A stretch of DNA of 64,000 nt from Paenibacillus phocaeensis. GTDB lineage: Bacteria; Bacillota; Bacilli; Paenibacillales; Paenibacillaceae. The DNA is taken from contig NZ_FCOQ01000009.1 in NCBI RefSeq assembly GCF_900021165.1, positions 124,001 to 188,000 on the forward strand. The letters run 5' to 3'. Positions 50,943-59,861 of the stretch are shown here, one piece after another (within the stretch, counting starts at the first letter, position 1; each line of letters begins with the position of its first letter). The notes beneath the pieces are model-generated. The model saw nothing but the letters and a program-made list of their open reading frames with translations. It did not search any database and was not told the DNA's origin. Made by a program: the position numbers and the translations under genes.

Positions 50943-51278
50943 ATGAACAGCTCAAGGACACTGTATCAAATCACCGTGGAATTAAGGAAAGATCAGCTCA
51001 CCTCCAAGATTACGCCGTGGAAACTGCTCGTCGAGACGAACCGTTACTACGAGATCAAACCGATCACCGGTTCAGTCAAACGCCTGTATAAAGAGAAGCT
51101 GAATACCGCTATCCAGGAAACGAAGCATTATGCCGACGGTCTTCTGACGATTTCCGCCTTCTGCCATGAGGAGCATCTTCAAGAGATCCGTTCCTACCTG
51201 ATCGAACAACTGGAGGAGAGAATCAATCATTATATGAATGATCTTGAATTGAATAAAAAGGCGCTGTGTTCGAAATAA
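50943..51278 (+). CDS. Hypothetical protein, 111 residues
   Basis: Not recognised. It is a soluble, strongly charged protein: a beta-like first half (LYQITVELRKDQLTSKITPWKLLVE) and a helical second half (LQEIRSYLIEQLEERINHYMND). AAGGGGA precedes ATG 50943, an AT-rich stretch with TATAAT (about 50913) lies upstream, and a strong terminator follows, so it is a genuine single-gene unit. Confidence 0.7.
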   Translation: MNSSRTLYQITVELRKDQLTSKITPWKLLVETNRYYEIKPITGSVKRLYKEKLNTAIQETKHYADGLLTISAFCHEEHLQEIRSYLIEQLEERINHYMNDLELNKKALCSK

Positions 51279-51306
51279 TCCATTTCATACACGATTCCTA
51301 AGAGAT

Positions 51307-51340
51307 AACCCCGAAACCAGTGGTCTGGTTTCGGGGTTTT
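51307..51340. terminator. Terminator after the 111-residue gene
   Basis: AACCCCGAAACCAG and CTGGTTTCGGGGTT with four to five T; could also serve the convergent methyltransferase gene. Confidence 0.9.
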
Positions 51341-51376
51341 AAGTTGGCTCCCCTGTCGCTGATCGAATAAACGACA

Positions 51377-52168
51377 TCAGCGGTAATGCCGCTGCCGCAT
51401 CGCTTCGTACAGCAGCACGGAGGCGGCCATGGCCACGTTCAGCGATTCGGCCCGGCCGCGCATCGGGATCAGCAATCCGTCGTCCATCCGTTGACGGACT
51501 GCCGGGCTAAGGCCGCCGCCTTCGCTGCCGAACAGCAGCCACACCGGCTGCGTGAAGTCGTAGGCGAAGCAATTCGCCGCCGCCTGCAGGCTGGTGCCGG
51601 CCAGCCGGATGCCCCGCTGCTTCGCCTGCGGCAGCACCTCTGCCAGGTCGGCGTGCACGACCGGCAGGTGGAACAGCGAGCCCATGGTGGCGCGCAGCAC
51701 CTTGGGCCCGTAGATGTCGGCGCAGCCGGCGCCGACGATCACCCCGTCCGCCGCGACTGCGTCGGCGCTGCGGATGATGGTGCCGACGTTGCCGGGATCC
51801 TGCACGCCGTCCAGCACCACCACCAAGCTCCGCTCCCGGTCAAGGAGCGGAGCAACCGTCCCGCGGTCCTTGCGCACGACCGCGAACACCGGCTGCGGCG
51901 ACTTCGTATCGCTACACTTGGCGATCACGGCGGCGGACACGCCGATCCAGTCGACGTCCAGCCCGGCGGACGCCGCTGCCTGCAGCTCGGGCGGGATGCC
52001 GCCCTCCAGGTTGTAGCAGACGCATTCCACGTCGGCCTTCGCCTGCAGCGCCTCCTGCACCAGATGGACGCCTTCGATCAAGTATTTCCCCTGCTTGTCC
52101 CGGTTTTTCTTCTCAAGCAGACCCGCCCATTCCTTGACGCGGGGGTTCTGCACAGACAATATCTCCAT
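51377..52168 (-). CDS. TrmH-family (SpoU) RNA methyltransferase
   Basis: A 263-residue RNA 2'-O-methyltransferase of the SPOUT class. An N-terminal substrate-binding part (NPRVKEWAGLLEKKNRDKQG) is followed by the knot domain: LDGVQDPGNVGTIIRSADA (motif 1, near 118), LFGSEGGGLSP (motif 2, near 206) and IPMRGRAESLNVAMAASVLLYE (motif 3). Target rRNA/tRNA unknown. ATG 52168 is preferred to 52201. Parts of the gene reach about 68% G+C (one 60-base line counted), above its neighbours. Confidence 0.9.
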   Translation of the reverse strand: MEILSVQNPRVKEWAGLLEKKNRDKQGKYLIEGVHLVQEALQAKADVECVCYNLEGGIPPELQAAASAGLDVDWIGVSAAVIAKCSDTKSPQPVFAVVRKDRGTVAPLLDRERSLVVVLDGVQDPGNVGTIIRSADAVAADGVIVGAGCADIYGPKVLRATMGSLFHLPVVHADLAEVLPQAKQRGIRLAGTSLQAAANCFAYDFTQPVWLLFGSEGGGLSPAVRQRMDDGLLIPMRGRAESLNVAMAASVLLYEAMRQRHYR

Positions 52169-52245
52169 CGCAATTCCATCCTCAGTCAGGTTATCATCCA
52201 AAAATGATCTTTCGTTCGCAAAAAGAAGCCGCTCCCCCGCCTGCC

Positions 52246-52920
52246 TTAAGCCTCCGCGTAAGCCAGCTCCAGCTTCGTCAAATCGCCCTTCTCACCGACG
52301 ATAACGAGCACGTCCTCTTCGGTCAACCGATCCGTTGCCGCCGGTGAAATGTTCATTTTGCTGCCCCGTTTGATCGCCATGACGTTGCAGCCGAACCTCG
52401 CACGGATATCCAGTTCGATAAGGTTCTTACCGATCATCTGCGAGCTGACGCGCATCTCCACGATGCTGTATTCCTCGGACAATTCGATGTAATCCAGAAT
52501 GTTCGGCGACGTGAGATGATGCGCCACCCGAAGCCCCATATCCCGTTCCGGGAAAATAACCTTATCGGCGCCGATCTTCTGCAGGACTTTGCCGTGCAGC
52601 TCGTTCTGCGCCTTCACAACGATGAGCGGTCCGCCCATATCTTTTAGAATCAGCGTGGTCAAAATACTGGCCTGGATGTCCTCGCCAATCGCCACGACCA
52701 CAACATCAAAATTGCGAATCCCCAACGCGCGCAGCGCTTCTTCGTCGGTGGAATCCGCAGAAACGGCATGCGTCACCACATTGGCTACAGCTTGCGTATT
52801 ATGCTCGTCCGCGTCGATGGCCAGTACATCAAATCCCATGCTGCTGAGTGCAGTGGCCACGCTTAACCCAAATCGGCCCATGCCAATCACGGCAAACTGT
52901 TTCTTGGCTGCATTTGCCAA
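52246..52920 (-). CDS. TrkA/KtrA-type potassium channel regulator (RCK)
   Basis: A 224-residue cytosolic gating subunit of a Ktr potassium uptake system. The Rossmann motif VIGMGRFGLSVATALSSMG (near 9-27) with acidic IDAD at the second strand end binds nucleotide; the C-terminal RCK_C part (SSQMIGKNLIELDIRARFG) may bind c-di-AMP as in Bacillus KtrA. The open frame continues 440 bp upstream, but GGTGGTGAGAGC precedes TTG 52920, which yields the normal KtrA length. TATACT with an extended TG lies about 45 nt upstream. No KtrB gene is adjacent. Confidence 0.88.
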   Translation of the reverse strand: MANAAKKQFAVIGMGRFGLSVATALSSMGFDVLAIDADEHNTQAVANVVTHAVSADSTDEEALRALGIRNFDVVVVAIGEDIQASILTTLILKDMGGPLIVVKAQNELHGKVLQKIGADKVIFPERDMGLRVAHHLTSPNILDYIELSEEYSIVEMRVSSQMIGKNLIELDIRARFGCNVMAIKRGSKMNISPAATDRLTEEDVLVIVGEKGDLTKLELAYAEA

Positions 52921-53019
52921 GCTCTCACCACCTATAACATAATTCTCATCCGAACTAGTATACCACAATCCCGCTAACGAGTTGACTCGCTGGGGGAAAT
53001 CCCTCATGACATGCGCAGT

Positions 53020-53046
53020 TGTCCCTTGTCCCTCTTGTCCCTTGTC
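53020..53046. repeat. GTCCCTTGTC/CTCTTGTCCC short tandem repeat
   Basis: Three imperfect copies of CTTGTCCC-type octamers in the 52921-53350 gap between ktrA-like and sspI. The remainder of this gap holds the two promoters and otherwise nothing recognisable. Confidence 0.5.
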
Positions 53047-53282
53047 TCTGTACGGCTGCTTTTGTACCATTATCCCTTTCGATAAGGGAGGGGCAAGAAC
53101 GGAGACCAGGATGTGAGGCAGACCAGAATCAAGTTCAGCGTAACAGACCCATTCGGGGGAAAACAAAATGCAGGTGAGAGAAACGGATCTGATCAAACGG
53201 GATAATCGTGCAAAGCGTCCGGACAACAGGGGGGGCACCTGGGGGTTACCTGGGATCAGATCACCAGAAACAGCGAATGCTT

Positions 53283-53312
53283 GTATGTTCCCCGAACCGA
53301 TCGGGCAAATTA
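53283..53312 (+). promoter_or_regulatory. Sigma-G-like promoter of sspI
   Basis: GTATG (53283-53287), 18 nt, CAAATTA (53306-53312), placed 38 nt before the GTG start; fits forespore-specific expression. Confidence 0.5.
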
Positions 53313-53350
53313 ACACCGGGCAAGTCACATATTTCAAGGAGGGAAAACAC

Positions 53351-53587
53351 GTGCCATCCATTACACTCGACCTGCGTCAAGCGGTTATGCACAAAATCCA
53401 AGGCAAAGACGAGCAGGGGCTGCGGGAGATGATCGAGGGCTCGATCGACGCTCAGGAAACGGCGCTGCCGGGCTTAGGTGTCGTCTTCGAAACGATCTGG
53501 AAGCATATCGATGCGTCCAAACAAAACGAACTGGTATCCGTGCTCAAGCAGCAAGTGGATCAGGCCAGCCTCAAACCGTTGAAATAG
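53351..53587 (+). CDS. sspI: Small acid-soluble spore protein I
   Basis: A 78-residue spore protein of the SspI family. Core LDLRQAVMHKIQGKDEQGL and ALPGLGVVFETIWKHID match SspI of Bacillus. The open frame starts at 53168, but AAGGAGGG with GTG 53351 gives the right length and drops an unlikely N-terminal part. SspI is a minor spore-core protein made under sigma-G. A terminator follows at 53607. Confidence 0.95.
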   Translation: MPSITLDLRQAVMHKIQGKDEQGLREMIEGSIDAQETALPGLGVVFETIWKHIDASKQNELVSVLKQQVDQASLKPLK

Positions 53588-53606
53588 AACTGCCCGCTGC
53601 AAAAAT

Positions 53607-53634
53607 AAGACCGCCCGGTCCAAGGGCGGTCTTT
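53607..53634. terminator. Terminator between sspI and prfC
   Basis: AAGACCGCCC-GGTCCAA-GGGCGGTCTT followed by T-rich sequence; usable from both sides. Confidence 0.85.
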
Positions 53635-53657
53635 CATTATCATGCAACCTTGTCTGA

Positions 53658-55244
53658 TTAAGGCGCCGTCTCCAGGAACTGGGCATCCGGATTTTTCTCC
53701 ATCGCCGTCCGCATCGCATATTCGTTCTCGAACAACGCGACGTAGTTGCCTTTCTTATCCTTCACCAGCGTCGAATTGATCCGGAACTTGGACGGGTCGA
53801 TCTTGTCGCCTACGATCCAGCGTGCGAACTGGAACGGCATCCGCTGCAGTTGCACATCCACACCGTATTCGCCTTTCATCCGGTATTCGAACACCTCGAA
53901 CTGAAGCTGCCCGACCACGCCAAGCAACGTATCCTCAAAGCCCACGGTCGTGAACACCTGAATCGTGCCCTCTTCGGTCAACTGGTCGATTCCCTTCTGG
54001 TATTGCTTATGCTTCAGCGCGTTCTTCACCGTCACCTTGGCGAAGATCTCCGGCGAGAACGTCGGCAGCTCGTCAAACACGATTTCGCTGCCTTGGCTGA
54101 GCGAGTCGCCGATGCGGAAGATCCCCGGGTCAAACAACCCGATGATATCCCCCGGGTAAGCCTCGCTGACGATATCCCGGTCCTGGGCCAGGAACTGCTG
54201 CGGCTGGGACAATTTGATTTCCTTGCCCGCCCTGACATGCTTCACGGACATGCCGCGTTCGAACTTGCCCGATACGATACGCAGGAAGGCGATCCGGTCG
54301 CGGTGGGCCGGGTTCATGTTCGCTTGGATTTTGAATACATACCCCGAGAACTTCTCGTTCGTCGGTTCAATCATCCCCTGGGTACTGCGGCGCGGCTCCG
54401 GCTTCGGTGCCAACTGCAGGAAGTTCTCCAGGAACGTCTGCACGCCAAAATTGTTGACTGCACTGCCGAAAAATACCGGCGTCAGCTCCCCGCGACGCAC
54501 CTTCTCCAGGTCAAACGGGTCCCCCGCCACGTCCAGCAACTCCAGATCCTGGCACAACTGATCATGAAGATAGTCGCCCGCCATCTCGCGGATCACCGGA
54601 TCGTTATAACCCTCCACCTTCTTCACCTGGATCGTGGAGTGGTCATCGCCCTGGAACAACTCAACCTGGTTCTTCATCCGATCGTAGACGCCGGACAGCT
54701 CACGGCCCATCCCGATCGGCCAGTTCATCGGCACCGACCGGATTCCCAGCACCTGCTCGATTTCCTCCATCAGCTCAAACGGATTCCGTCCTTCCCGGTC
54801 CAGCTTGTTAATGAAGGTGAAGATCGGAATCCCCCGTTTGGCGCAGACCTGGAACAGCTTGATGGTCTGGGCCTCGACGCCTTTGGCCACGTCGATCAGC
54901 ATGACTGCACTGTCCGCCGCGGTCAACGTACGATAGGTATCCTCCGAGAAGTCTTGGTGACCCGGCGTATCCAAGATGTTCACCCGATGGCCGTTATAAT
55001 CAAATTGCATGACGGAAGACGTGACGGAAATCCCCCGCTGCTTCTCAATTTCCATCCAGTCACTTGTCGCGTGTTTGCTCGCTTTGCGCGCCTTGACCGA
55101 CCCGGCGAGGCGAATCGCACCGCCGAACAGCAGCAGTTTCTCGGTCAGCGTCGTTTTCCCGGCGTCCGGGTGGGAAATGATCGCAAACGTGCGCCGTTTG
55201 TCCACTTCCTGCTGCAGCACTTGGTCCAATGCTTTGCTCATGCT
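53658..55244 (-). CDS. prfC: Peptide chain release factor 3
   Basis: A 528-residue translational GTPase that removes RF1/RF2 from the ribosome. G1 is SHPDAGKTTLTEK near 24, G3 DTPGHQDFSEDTYRTL near 90, G4 FINKLDREGRNP near 146; the GISVTSSVMQF switch I is also present. GAGAGGAAAG precedes ATG 55244; the longer frame from 55271 has no site. It is monocistronic between sspI and zwf. Confidence 0.95.
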   Translation of the reverse strand, partial: SMSKALDQVLQQEVDKRRTFAIISHPDAGKTTLTEKLLLFGGAIRLAGSVKARKASKHATSDWMEIEKQRGISVTSSVMQFDYNGHRVNILDTPGHQDFSEDTYRTLTAADSAVMLIDVAKGVEAQTIKLFQVCAKRGIPIFTFINKLDREGRNPFELMEEIEQVLGIRSVPMNWPIGMGRELSGVYDRMKNQVELFQGDDHSTIQVKKVEGYNDPVIREMAGDYLHDQLCQDLELLDVAGDPFDLEKVRRGELTPVFFGSAVNNFGVQTFLENFLQLAPKPEPRRSTQGMIEPTNEKFSGYVFKIQANMNPAHRDRIAFLRIVSGKFERGMSVKHVRAGKEIKLSQPQQFLAQDRDIVSEAYPGDIIGLFDPGIFRIGDSLSQGSEIVFDELPTFSPEIFAKVTVKNALKHKQYQKGIDQLTEEGTIQVFTTVGFEDTLLGVVGQLQFEVFEYRMKGEYGVDVQLQRMPFQFARWIVGDKIDPSKFRINSTLVKDKKGNYVALFENEYAMRTAMEKNPDAQFLETAP

Positions 55245-55308
55245 CACTTTCCTCTCGTTCCACAAATTCACGTTCTCTATTGTAACATATTTTGTCCCTC
55301 AGTTAAGC

Positions 55309-55347
55309 AAAAACACCTTACGCCCTGGCCGGGACATGAAGGTGTTT
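55309..55347 (-). terminator. Terminator of zwf
   Basis: AAACACCTTCATG.../...CGTAAGGTGTTT with an inner CCCGGCCAGGG pairing, then TTTTGC on the minus strand. Confidence 0.8.
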
Positions 55348-55403
55348 CCAGCTATAGCTATTCTATTCGCCCGCCGCCTTCACAGGTGACGGGAAGAACG
55401 AAC

Positions 55404-56954
55404 TTAATTCGGGTTGATCCAAATTACGTTATCTTCCTCTTGGCCGTTCACCGGCCACCAGTGGAAGCCATCCTTCGCAAGCAGTTCATCCGCTTCCTTA
55501 GGCCCCCAGGATCCGGCGGGATAGGTGCTGATGTCGGACGGATGCTGTGCCCAGGCTGCGGCGATCCGATCGACGAAAGCCCAAGCCGTCGCCACCTCGT
55601 CCCAACGGGTGAAATACGTCGAATCCCCTTGAGCCGCATCGTAAATCAAGCGTTCATAAGCTTCCGGCGAGTTGATTCCCACCAGACAGCTCTGGCAGAA
55701 CTCCATCGCCAGCGGCTCGATCTGCGATTCCGAACCCGGTTTCTTGGCATTGATCTTGATATAGATGCCTTCCATCGGGTTCACGCGAATTACGAGCAGA
55801 TTGGGCTCGAGGGTATGTTTTTGACCGAGATAGACATTCGTAGGCATCTGCTTGAATTCAACAACGACCTCTGTCGTCTTCACGGGGAGTCGCTTCCCGG
55901 TACGGATATAGAACGGTACGCCGGCCCAGCGGAAGTTATCCACGAATACTTTGGCCGCAAAATACGTCTCCGTGTTGGAATTCGGATCCACCTTGTCCTC
56001 TTGGCGATAACCCGGCAGCTTCTTGCCGTTCGCTTCACCTTCGATATATTGTCCCCGCACGACATATTCCTTAACTTCCTGAGCGGAATCGTACGGCCGC
56101 AGCGAACGCAGCACCTTCACCTTCTCATCGCGGATGTCCTCGGGGAGCAAGCGGCTGGGCGGCTCCATGGCGATCATCGTGAGCATTTGCAGCATGTGGT
56201 TCTGTCCCATATCGCGCAGCGCCCCGGCATGGTCGTAATATCCGCCGCGCTCCTCCACGCCAACCGTTTCACTTAGCGTAATTTGCACGTTGGCGATATG
56301 TTTGTTATTCCACAGCGGCTCGAAGAAGGCATTCGCAAAGCGAATCACTTCGATGTTCTGCACCATCTCTTTGCCGAGATAATGGTCAATCCGGTAGATC
56401 TCCTCTTCCTTAAACACCTGGTTCAGCTCTGCGTTCAGCTTCTGGGCCGACTGCAGATCGTAGCCGAACGGCTTCTCGATCACCAACCGGTGCCAGCCGC
56501 TGGTGTTCAACATGCCGCCCTTCTGCAGGTTAAAGGATACGCTGCCGAACAGCTCCGGCGCCAAAGCCAGATAGAACAGTCGGTTCCCGGGAATGCGAAA
56601 GCGAGCTTCCACAGACTCCGTCAATTCTCGGAGCTCGCGGTATCCGTCAACATTATGGATGTCCAGCGATTTATAGGAGAAATGCTCGGCAAATTGCACC
56701 CAGTGCTCCTTGTCATCGATTTTGTACCGGCAAAATTCTTCGATCGAACGATACAGATCGTCCTTGAATTCCTCGTCTGAACGAGGACGCCGGGCCACGC
56801 CAACAACGGCGAAATCCTCAGCCAATTTCCCTTCGCGATATAACGAATAGATGGCAGGGAAGAGCTTGCGGCGCGCCAAGTCACCAGTAGCTCCAAAAAT
56901 AAAAAATACCGCCCCTGGGGGCCGAACCGTTTCCCGAGTTACATTTTCTGCCAT
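55404..56954 (-). CDS. zwf: Glucose-6-phosphate 1-dehydrogenase
   Basis: A 516-residue NADP-dependent enzyme catalysing the first step of the oxidative pentose phosphate pathway. The cofactor site is FIFGATGDLARRKLFPAI near residue 18. The substrate-binding signature RIDHYLGKE lies near 185, with the catalytic His in YDHAGALRDMGQNHMLQ near 246. GAGGAG precedes the ATG. Full length, with its own terminator. Confidence 0.96.
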   Translation of the reverse strand: MAENVTRETVRPPGAVFFIFGATGDLARRKLFPAIYSLYREGKLAEDFAVVGVARRPRSDEEFKDDLYRSIEEFCRYKIDDKEHWVQFAEHFSYKSLDIHNVDGYRELRELTESVEARFRIPGNRLFYLALAPELFGSVSFNLQKGGMLNTSGWHRLVIEKPFGYDLQSAQKLNAELNQVFKEEEIYRIDHYLGKEMVQNIEVIRFANAFFEPLWNNKHIANVQITLSETVGVEERGGYYDHAGALRDMGQNHMLQMLTMIAMEPPSRLLPEDIRDEKVKVLRSLRPYDSAQEVKEYVVRGQYIEGEANGKKLPGYRQEDKVDPNSNTETYFAAKVFVDNFRWAGVPFYIRTGKRLPVKTTEVVVEFKQMPTNVYLGQKHTLEPNLLVIRVNPMEGIYIKINAKKPGSESQIEPLAMEFCQSCLVGINSPEAYERLIYDAAQGDSTYFTRWDEVATAWAFVDRIAAAWAQHPSDISTYPAGSWGPKEADELLAKDGFHWWPVNGQEEDNVIWINPN

Positions 56955-57079
56955 GGCTCCTCATTCTTTCTATGTAAGATTAGTGAATTTCAACTGAATT
57001 CCCGACCAAGACCCTATCTTTACATGGCATCACAGGATGTGATGCCATTTTAGCATATTCGCTTCCGGGACGCCATCAT

Positions 57080-57116
57080 AGATATTTCAGAAAACAATCT
57101 CTTTTCTGAAATATCT
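57080..57116. repeat. 15-bp perfect inverted repeat downstream of the spermidine-synthase-like gene
   Basis: AGATATTTCAGAAAA (57080-57094), 7-nt loop, and the exact complement (57102-57116). There is no T-run. It lies 11 bp past the stop of the gene at 57127 and could be an mRNA 3' hairpin or a binding site in front of zwf. Confidence 0.75.
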
Positions 57117-57126
57117 GCAAATCTTT

Positions 57127-57876
57127 CTAGGAGGACTTGTCGCGAATGAGATATCCCCTCCCCGGCTGGCTCTCAACAAAACCCGCCATGCCTTGGGCTT
57201 GATATCCGATGGGCTTGAAGCTGCCCGCGACTATCATGTTCCGCAGGTCATGAGGTTGATCCGCCGGCAGCGAGAACACCCGGACTTCGCTCATCACGGC
57301 CTGCATCGTTGCAGCCAGCGCTGCAATCCAGACGTCATCGGCTCCCCGGCCGAACACGTTCAGCAGCAGCAGCCCTTCCCGATCCAGCCTCTCCGCTGCC
57401 AGTTGAAAGAACTCCAGCGAAGTCAAATGGGCCGGCGTGCCTCGTTCGGAGAACGCATCGACGATGATTCCGCTAAAGGCACCCGGGGGCTCCTCTTCCA
57501 ACAAGCGGCGTCCGTCGCCGATTTTCACCGGGGCTCCCTGATAGCCAAAATAAGTACTGCTAATTTCTGCAACAAGCGGATCTATCTCCGCAACCGTTAC
57601 CCGAACCCCGGTCAAACGGCTGGCGAGGGTGCCCGCTCCCTGGCCGATTATGAACACCCGATCCCGCTCTGAGACCCGATGCTGCAGCAAATGCAGCATG
57701 GCGCGAGGATATTCTAGTATGACCCGTTCGGGCCGGTCCATATCCATAGCCCCTTGCACCGCTTCGCTGGCGAATTGCAGCACGCGAAACCTTCCCCGTT
57801 CTCCGTAAAGCTCGTCCGTTTCATAGACGGAGATTTCCGAGTAAGGGCTATGTTGATGCAGCAGCAGATGTCGCAT
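57127..57876 (-). CDS. Spermidine synthase-like methyltransferase-fold protein
   Basis: A 249-residue protein with the polyamine synthase Rossmann fold: FIIGQGAGTLASRL near 75, VTVAEIDPLVAE near 93, VKIGDGRRLLEEE near 117 and IIVDAFSERGTPAHL near 136. The N-terminal EISVYETDELYGERGRFRVLQF is the beta domain seen in this family. Whether it makes spermidine or another product is open. It follows the ywmB gene by 18 nt with GGAGGCGGAGG before the ATG, so the two are co-transcribed. Confidence 0.85.
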   Translation of the reverse strand: MRHLLLHQHSPYSEISVYETDELYGERGRFRVLQFASEAVQGAMDMDRPERVILEYPRAMLHLLQHRVSERDRVFIIGQGAGTLASRLTGVRVTVAEIDPLVAEISSTYFGYQGAPVKIGDGRRLLEEEPPGAFSGIIVDAFSERGTPAHLTSLEFFQLAAERLDREGLLLLNVFGRGADDVWIAALAATMQAVMSEVRVFSLPADQPHDLRNMIVAGSFKPIGYQAQGMAGFVESQPGRGYLIRDKSS

Positions 57877-57894
57877 CTTCCTCCGCCTCCTCCC

Positions 57895-58707
57895 TTAGAA
57901 TTCAACGGTTAGCAGCGGGGTACCTATTGTGATTTCATCCATCCCGGTGCTGCTGTTGCGGTGAACAGCCAGTTGGAGCGCAACCCGGTGCCCGCCGCTT
58001 TGGACGGCAACAGGCAAGGCGTTGACGTCGTAGGTGCGGCTGGTTGTATGCTCGTCCGCAAACTCCTCCACCTGCTTCAGCTTGAGTCCAGGCAAAGCGC
58101 CGATGCTTGCTTCAAGCTTGTCCAGCACGGCGGCAAGCCCGGCCTCCCCGGAGCCTTCTTGACCTTCCGCGACCAATGCCGGCCAGGCCAGACCTTGAAC
58201 CGCTCCGTTCCAATCGGCCTGTACGCCTTCGTCGGCCAGCGATTCCCCCGCTCTCCGCTGAGCTTCCCGCAGATTCGCCAATGCCGCTTCATCGCCGCCC
58301 ACCGCTTCCAATCGCAGCATCGCATAGTGCTTGCCCTCCTCAAGATTTGTCAGCTCCAGCTCGGCCAGCACCCCCTCGATCCGTCCCTTGGTCTCATAAA
58401 CCGTTCGCCCCTGGACCGTTCCGGCTTCCGGTTCAGGCAATCCCATCCGGCTGGCCAACACGCCGGCGGCTTCTTCCGGCGAGAGCAGTGAGCTCCATTC
58501 GCCCTGCCATTTCAACATCAACTGGAAGGGCCCCTTCGCCGCGGCCTGCCCCATGGAATACAGGACGGAGAGCTGCTGCCCCGCCGTTTCAAGCGGACCG
58601 GAAGCGACCGCTTCCCGCCCGCTTTCCTGGAGACGCTGCCAACCTGCCAGCAACATCGCACAAATGAGAATCAATAAACCGATCTTCCATAATCTGCGGT
58701 TTTGCAT
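57895..58707 (-). CDS. ywmB: YwmB family protein
   Basis: A 270-residue protein with one N-terminal membrane or signal segment (IGLLILICAMLLAGW) and a TATA-binding-like fold outside; QLMLKWQGEWSSLLSPEEAAGVLASRMGLP and HTTSRTYDVNALPVAV fit YwmB. In Bacillus ywmB lies near sporulation genes, but its role is not known. I preferred ATG 58707 with AGGAGG 8 nt upstream over 58728. It diverges from the ger operon. Confidence 0.8.
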   Translation of the reverse strand: MQNRRLWKIGLLILICAMLLAGWQRLQESGREAVASGPLETAGQQLSVLYSMGQAAAKGPFQLMLKWQGEWSSLLSPEEAAGVLASRMGLPEPEAGTVQGRTVYETKGRIEGVLAELELTNLEEGKHYAMLRLEAVGGDEAALANLREAQRRAGESLADEGVQADWNGAVQGLAWPALVAEGQEGSGEAGLAAVLDKLEASIGALPGLKLKQVEEFADEHTTSRTYDVNALPVAVQSGGHRVALQLAVHRNSSTGMDEITIGTPLLTVEF

Positions 58708-58769
58708 GTCCCGTGCCTCCTCTGCCAATAATAACTGCGATATTCGAGTATTTGAGATAGGAGTACCTT

Positions 58770-59861
58770 ATGATCCGCTCGCCAAAACCTACAAAACTTC
58801 AGGCCATCATGACTCTGATGCTGGCCATCGGAATTACAAATCATGTATTCATCATACCTGCCCTGCTGCAAATCGCCAAACGCGACGCGTGGTTTTCCGT
58901 ACTCCTTGCCGCCGTCCCCTTCGGGCTTATGATCGGGCTGATCGGATTCGTTTCGTCCCGGATCGGAACGCAGCCTCTTCCCGAATGGATTCGCCAACGG
59001 ATGGGGCGAATTCCTGCTATTTTGTTTCAAAGCTTGATTACGGTGTTTTTCTTTATCACCGCCTGGTTCAGCTTGTTTGATACTGTGATGTGGATGAAAG
59101 TAACGTTCCTGCCGTACACTCCGGTTTTGGCGACCTCCTTGATTTTGACTTTGCTGTGCCTGGTCGGAGCTTTGAAAGGTATGAAGACGATCGCCATCAC
59201 CTCCGGCATTTTGTTGCCGTTCGTCGTCCTGCTGGGTTTTTACGTCGCTATCGTCAACGTTGAACTCAAAGATTACAGTCTGCTTTTCCCCTTTTGGAGC
59301 ACGGGTGGACCCCCGTTTTGAAGGGCGTCATCTACGCTTGTTCCGGATTTTTCGAATTGTATTTTATCTTCTTCCTTCACCCCTATCTGCAAAAGCCGTT
59401 AAATAAGAAGCAGTTTCTCGCGCTTGGCGGCATACTTTTTGGTTTGACACTGGGTCCACTAACCGGTTCCATCGCCGAGTTCAACCCTTTTGAGGCAGCT
59501 ATCCAACGTTATCCTGCTTATGAGGAATGGAGGATCTCCGGTTTTGGCAAATACATATCGCAAACCGATTTTTTCTCGATCTATCCAATGGTTGTCCGGA
59601 AGCTGCATTCGCATCTCTTTTGCGCTCGTCGTCATCGCCGACATGTGGAAGAAACGCTCGGCACGCTGGAGGCCCGCTTTCCTCACCTCCCTTGCCGTCC
59701 TTCTCGTCCCGCTCAGCTGTTATACCTTCTCTGACATCACGTTCCAGCATCTGCTCATTCGATATGTCTTCCCGGCGAGCGTTTGCTTCATCTTGGGGGT
59801 GACGCTGTTTCTAGCCATTGCCTGCTTATTCAGACCACGTAAGAAAGGACGATCCGCATGA
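58770..59861 (+). pseudogene. Spore germination protein GerAB-type permease, two frameshifts
   Basis: A GerAB/YndE-type amino-acid-permease-like germinant receptor subunit with about ten membrane segments, split over three frames. Frame 1 reads to a TGA at 59319-59321. The sequence continues in a second frame from WTPVLKGVIYACSGFFELY, and returns to the first from QWLSGSCIRISFALVVIADM. The changes are one missing base in the G-run at 59303-59305 and one extra C at 59585-59586. Corrected length is 363 residues, the normal size. AGGAGTACC precedes the ATG. Either the gene is broken or two sequencing errors occurred. Confidence 0.85.

Noticed and set aside
51386..52207. A 273-codon plus-strand frame
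   Set aside because: Mirror frame of the G+C-rich TrmH-type gene; long only because stops are rare at that composition.
52930..53280. c-di-AMP riboswitch upstream of ktrA
   Set aside because: Expected from biology, but none of the conserved blocks I remember could be placed.
53168..53350. N-terminal extension of sspI
   Set aside because: Low-complexity, outside the family's length, and a strong ribosome site with GTG lies at 53351.
52921..53361. N-terminal extension of the ktrA-like protein
   Set aside because: Includes promoter-like and repeat sequence; the Rossmann motif begins normally after TTG 52920.
53850..56276. An 808-codon open frame on the plus strand
   Set aside because: It runs antisense through prfC and zwf, both clearly real; its composition (His/Leu/Arg-rich) is that of a mirror frame and it has no ribosome site or domain.
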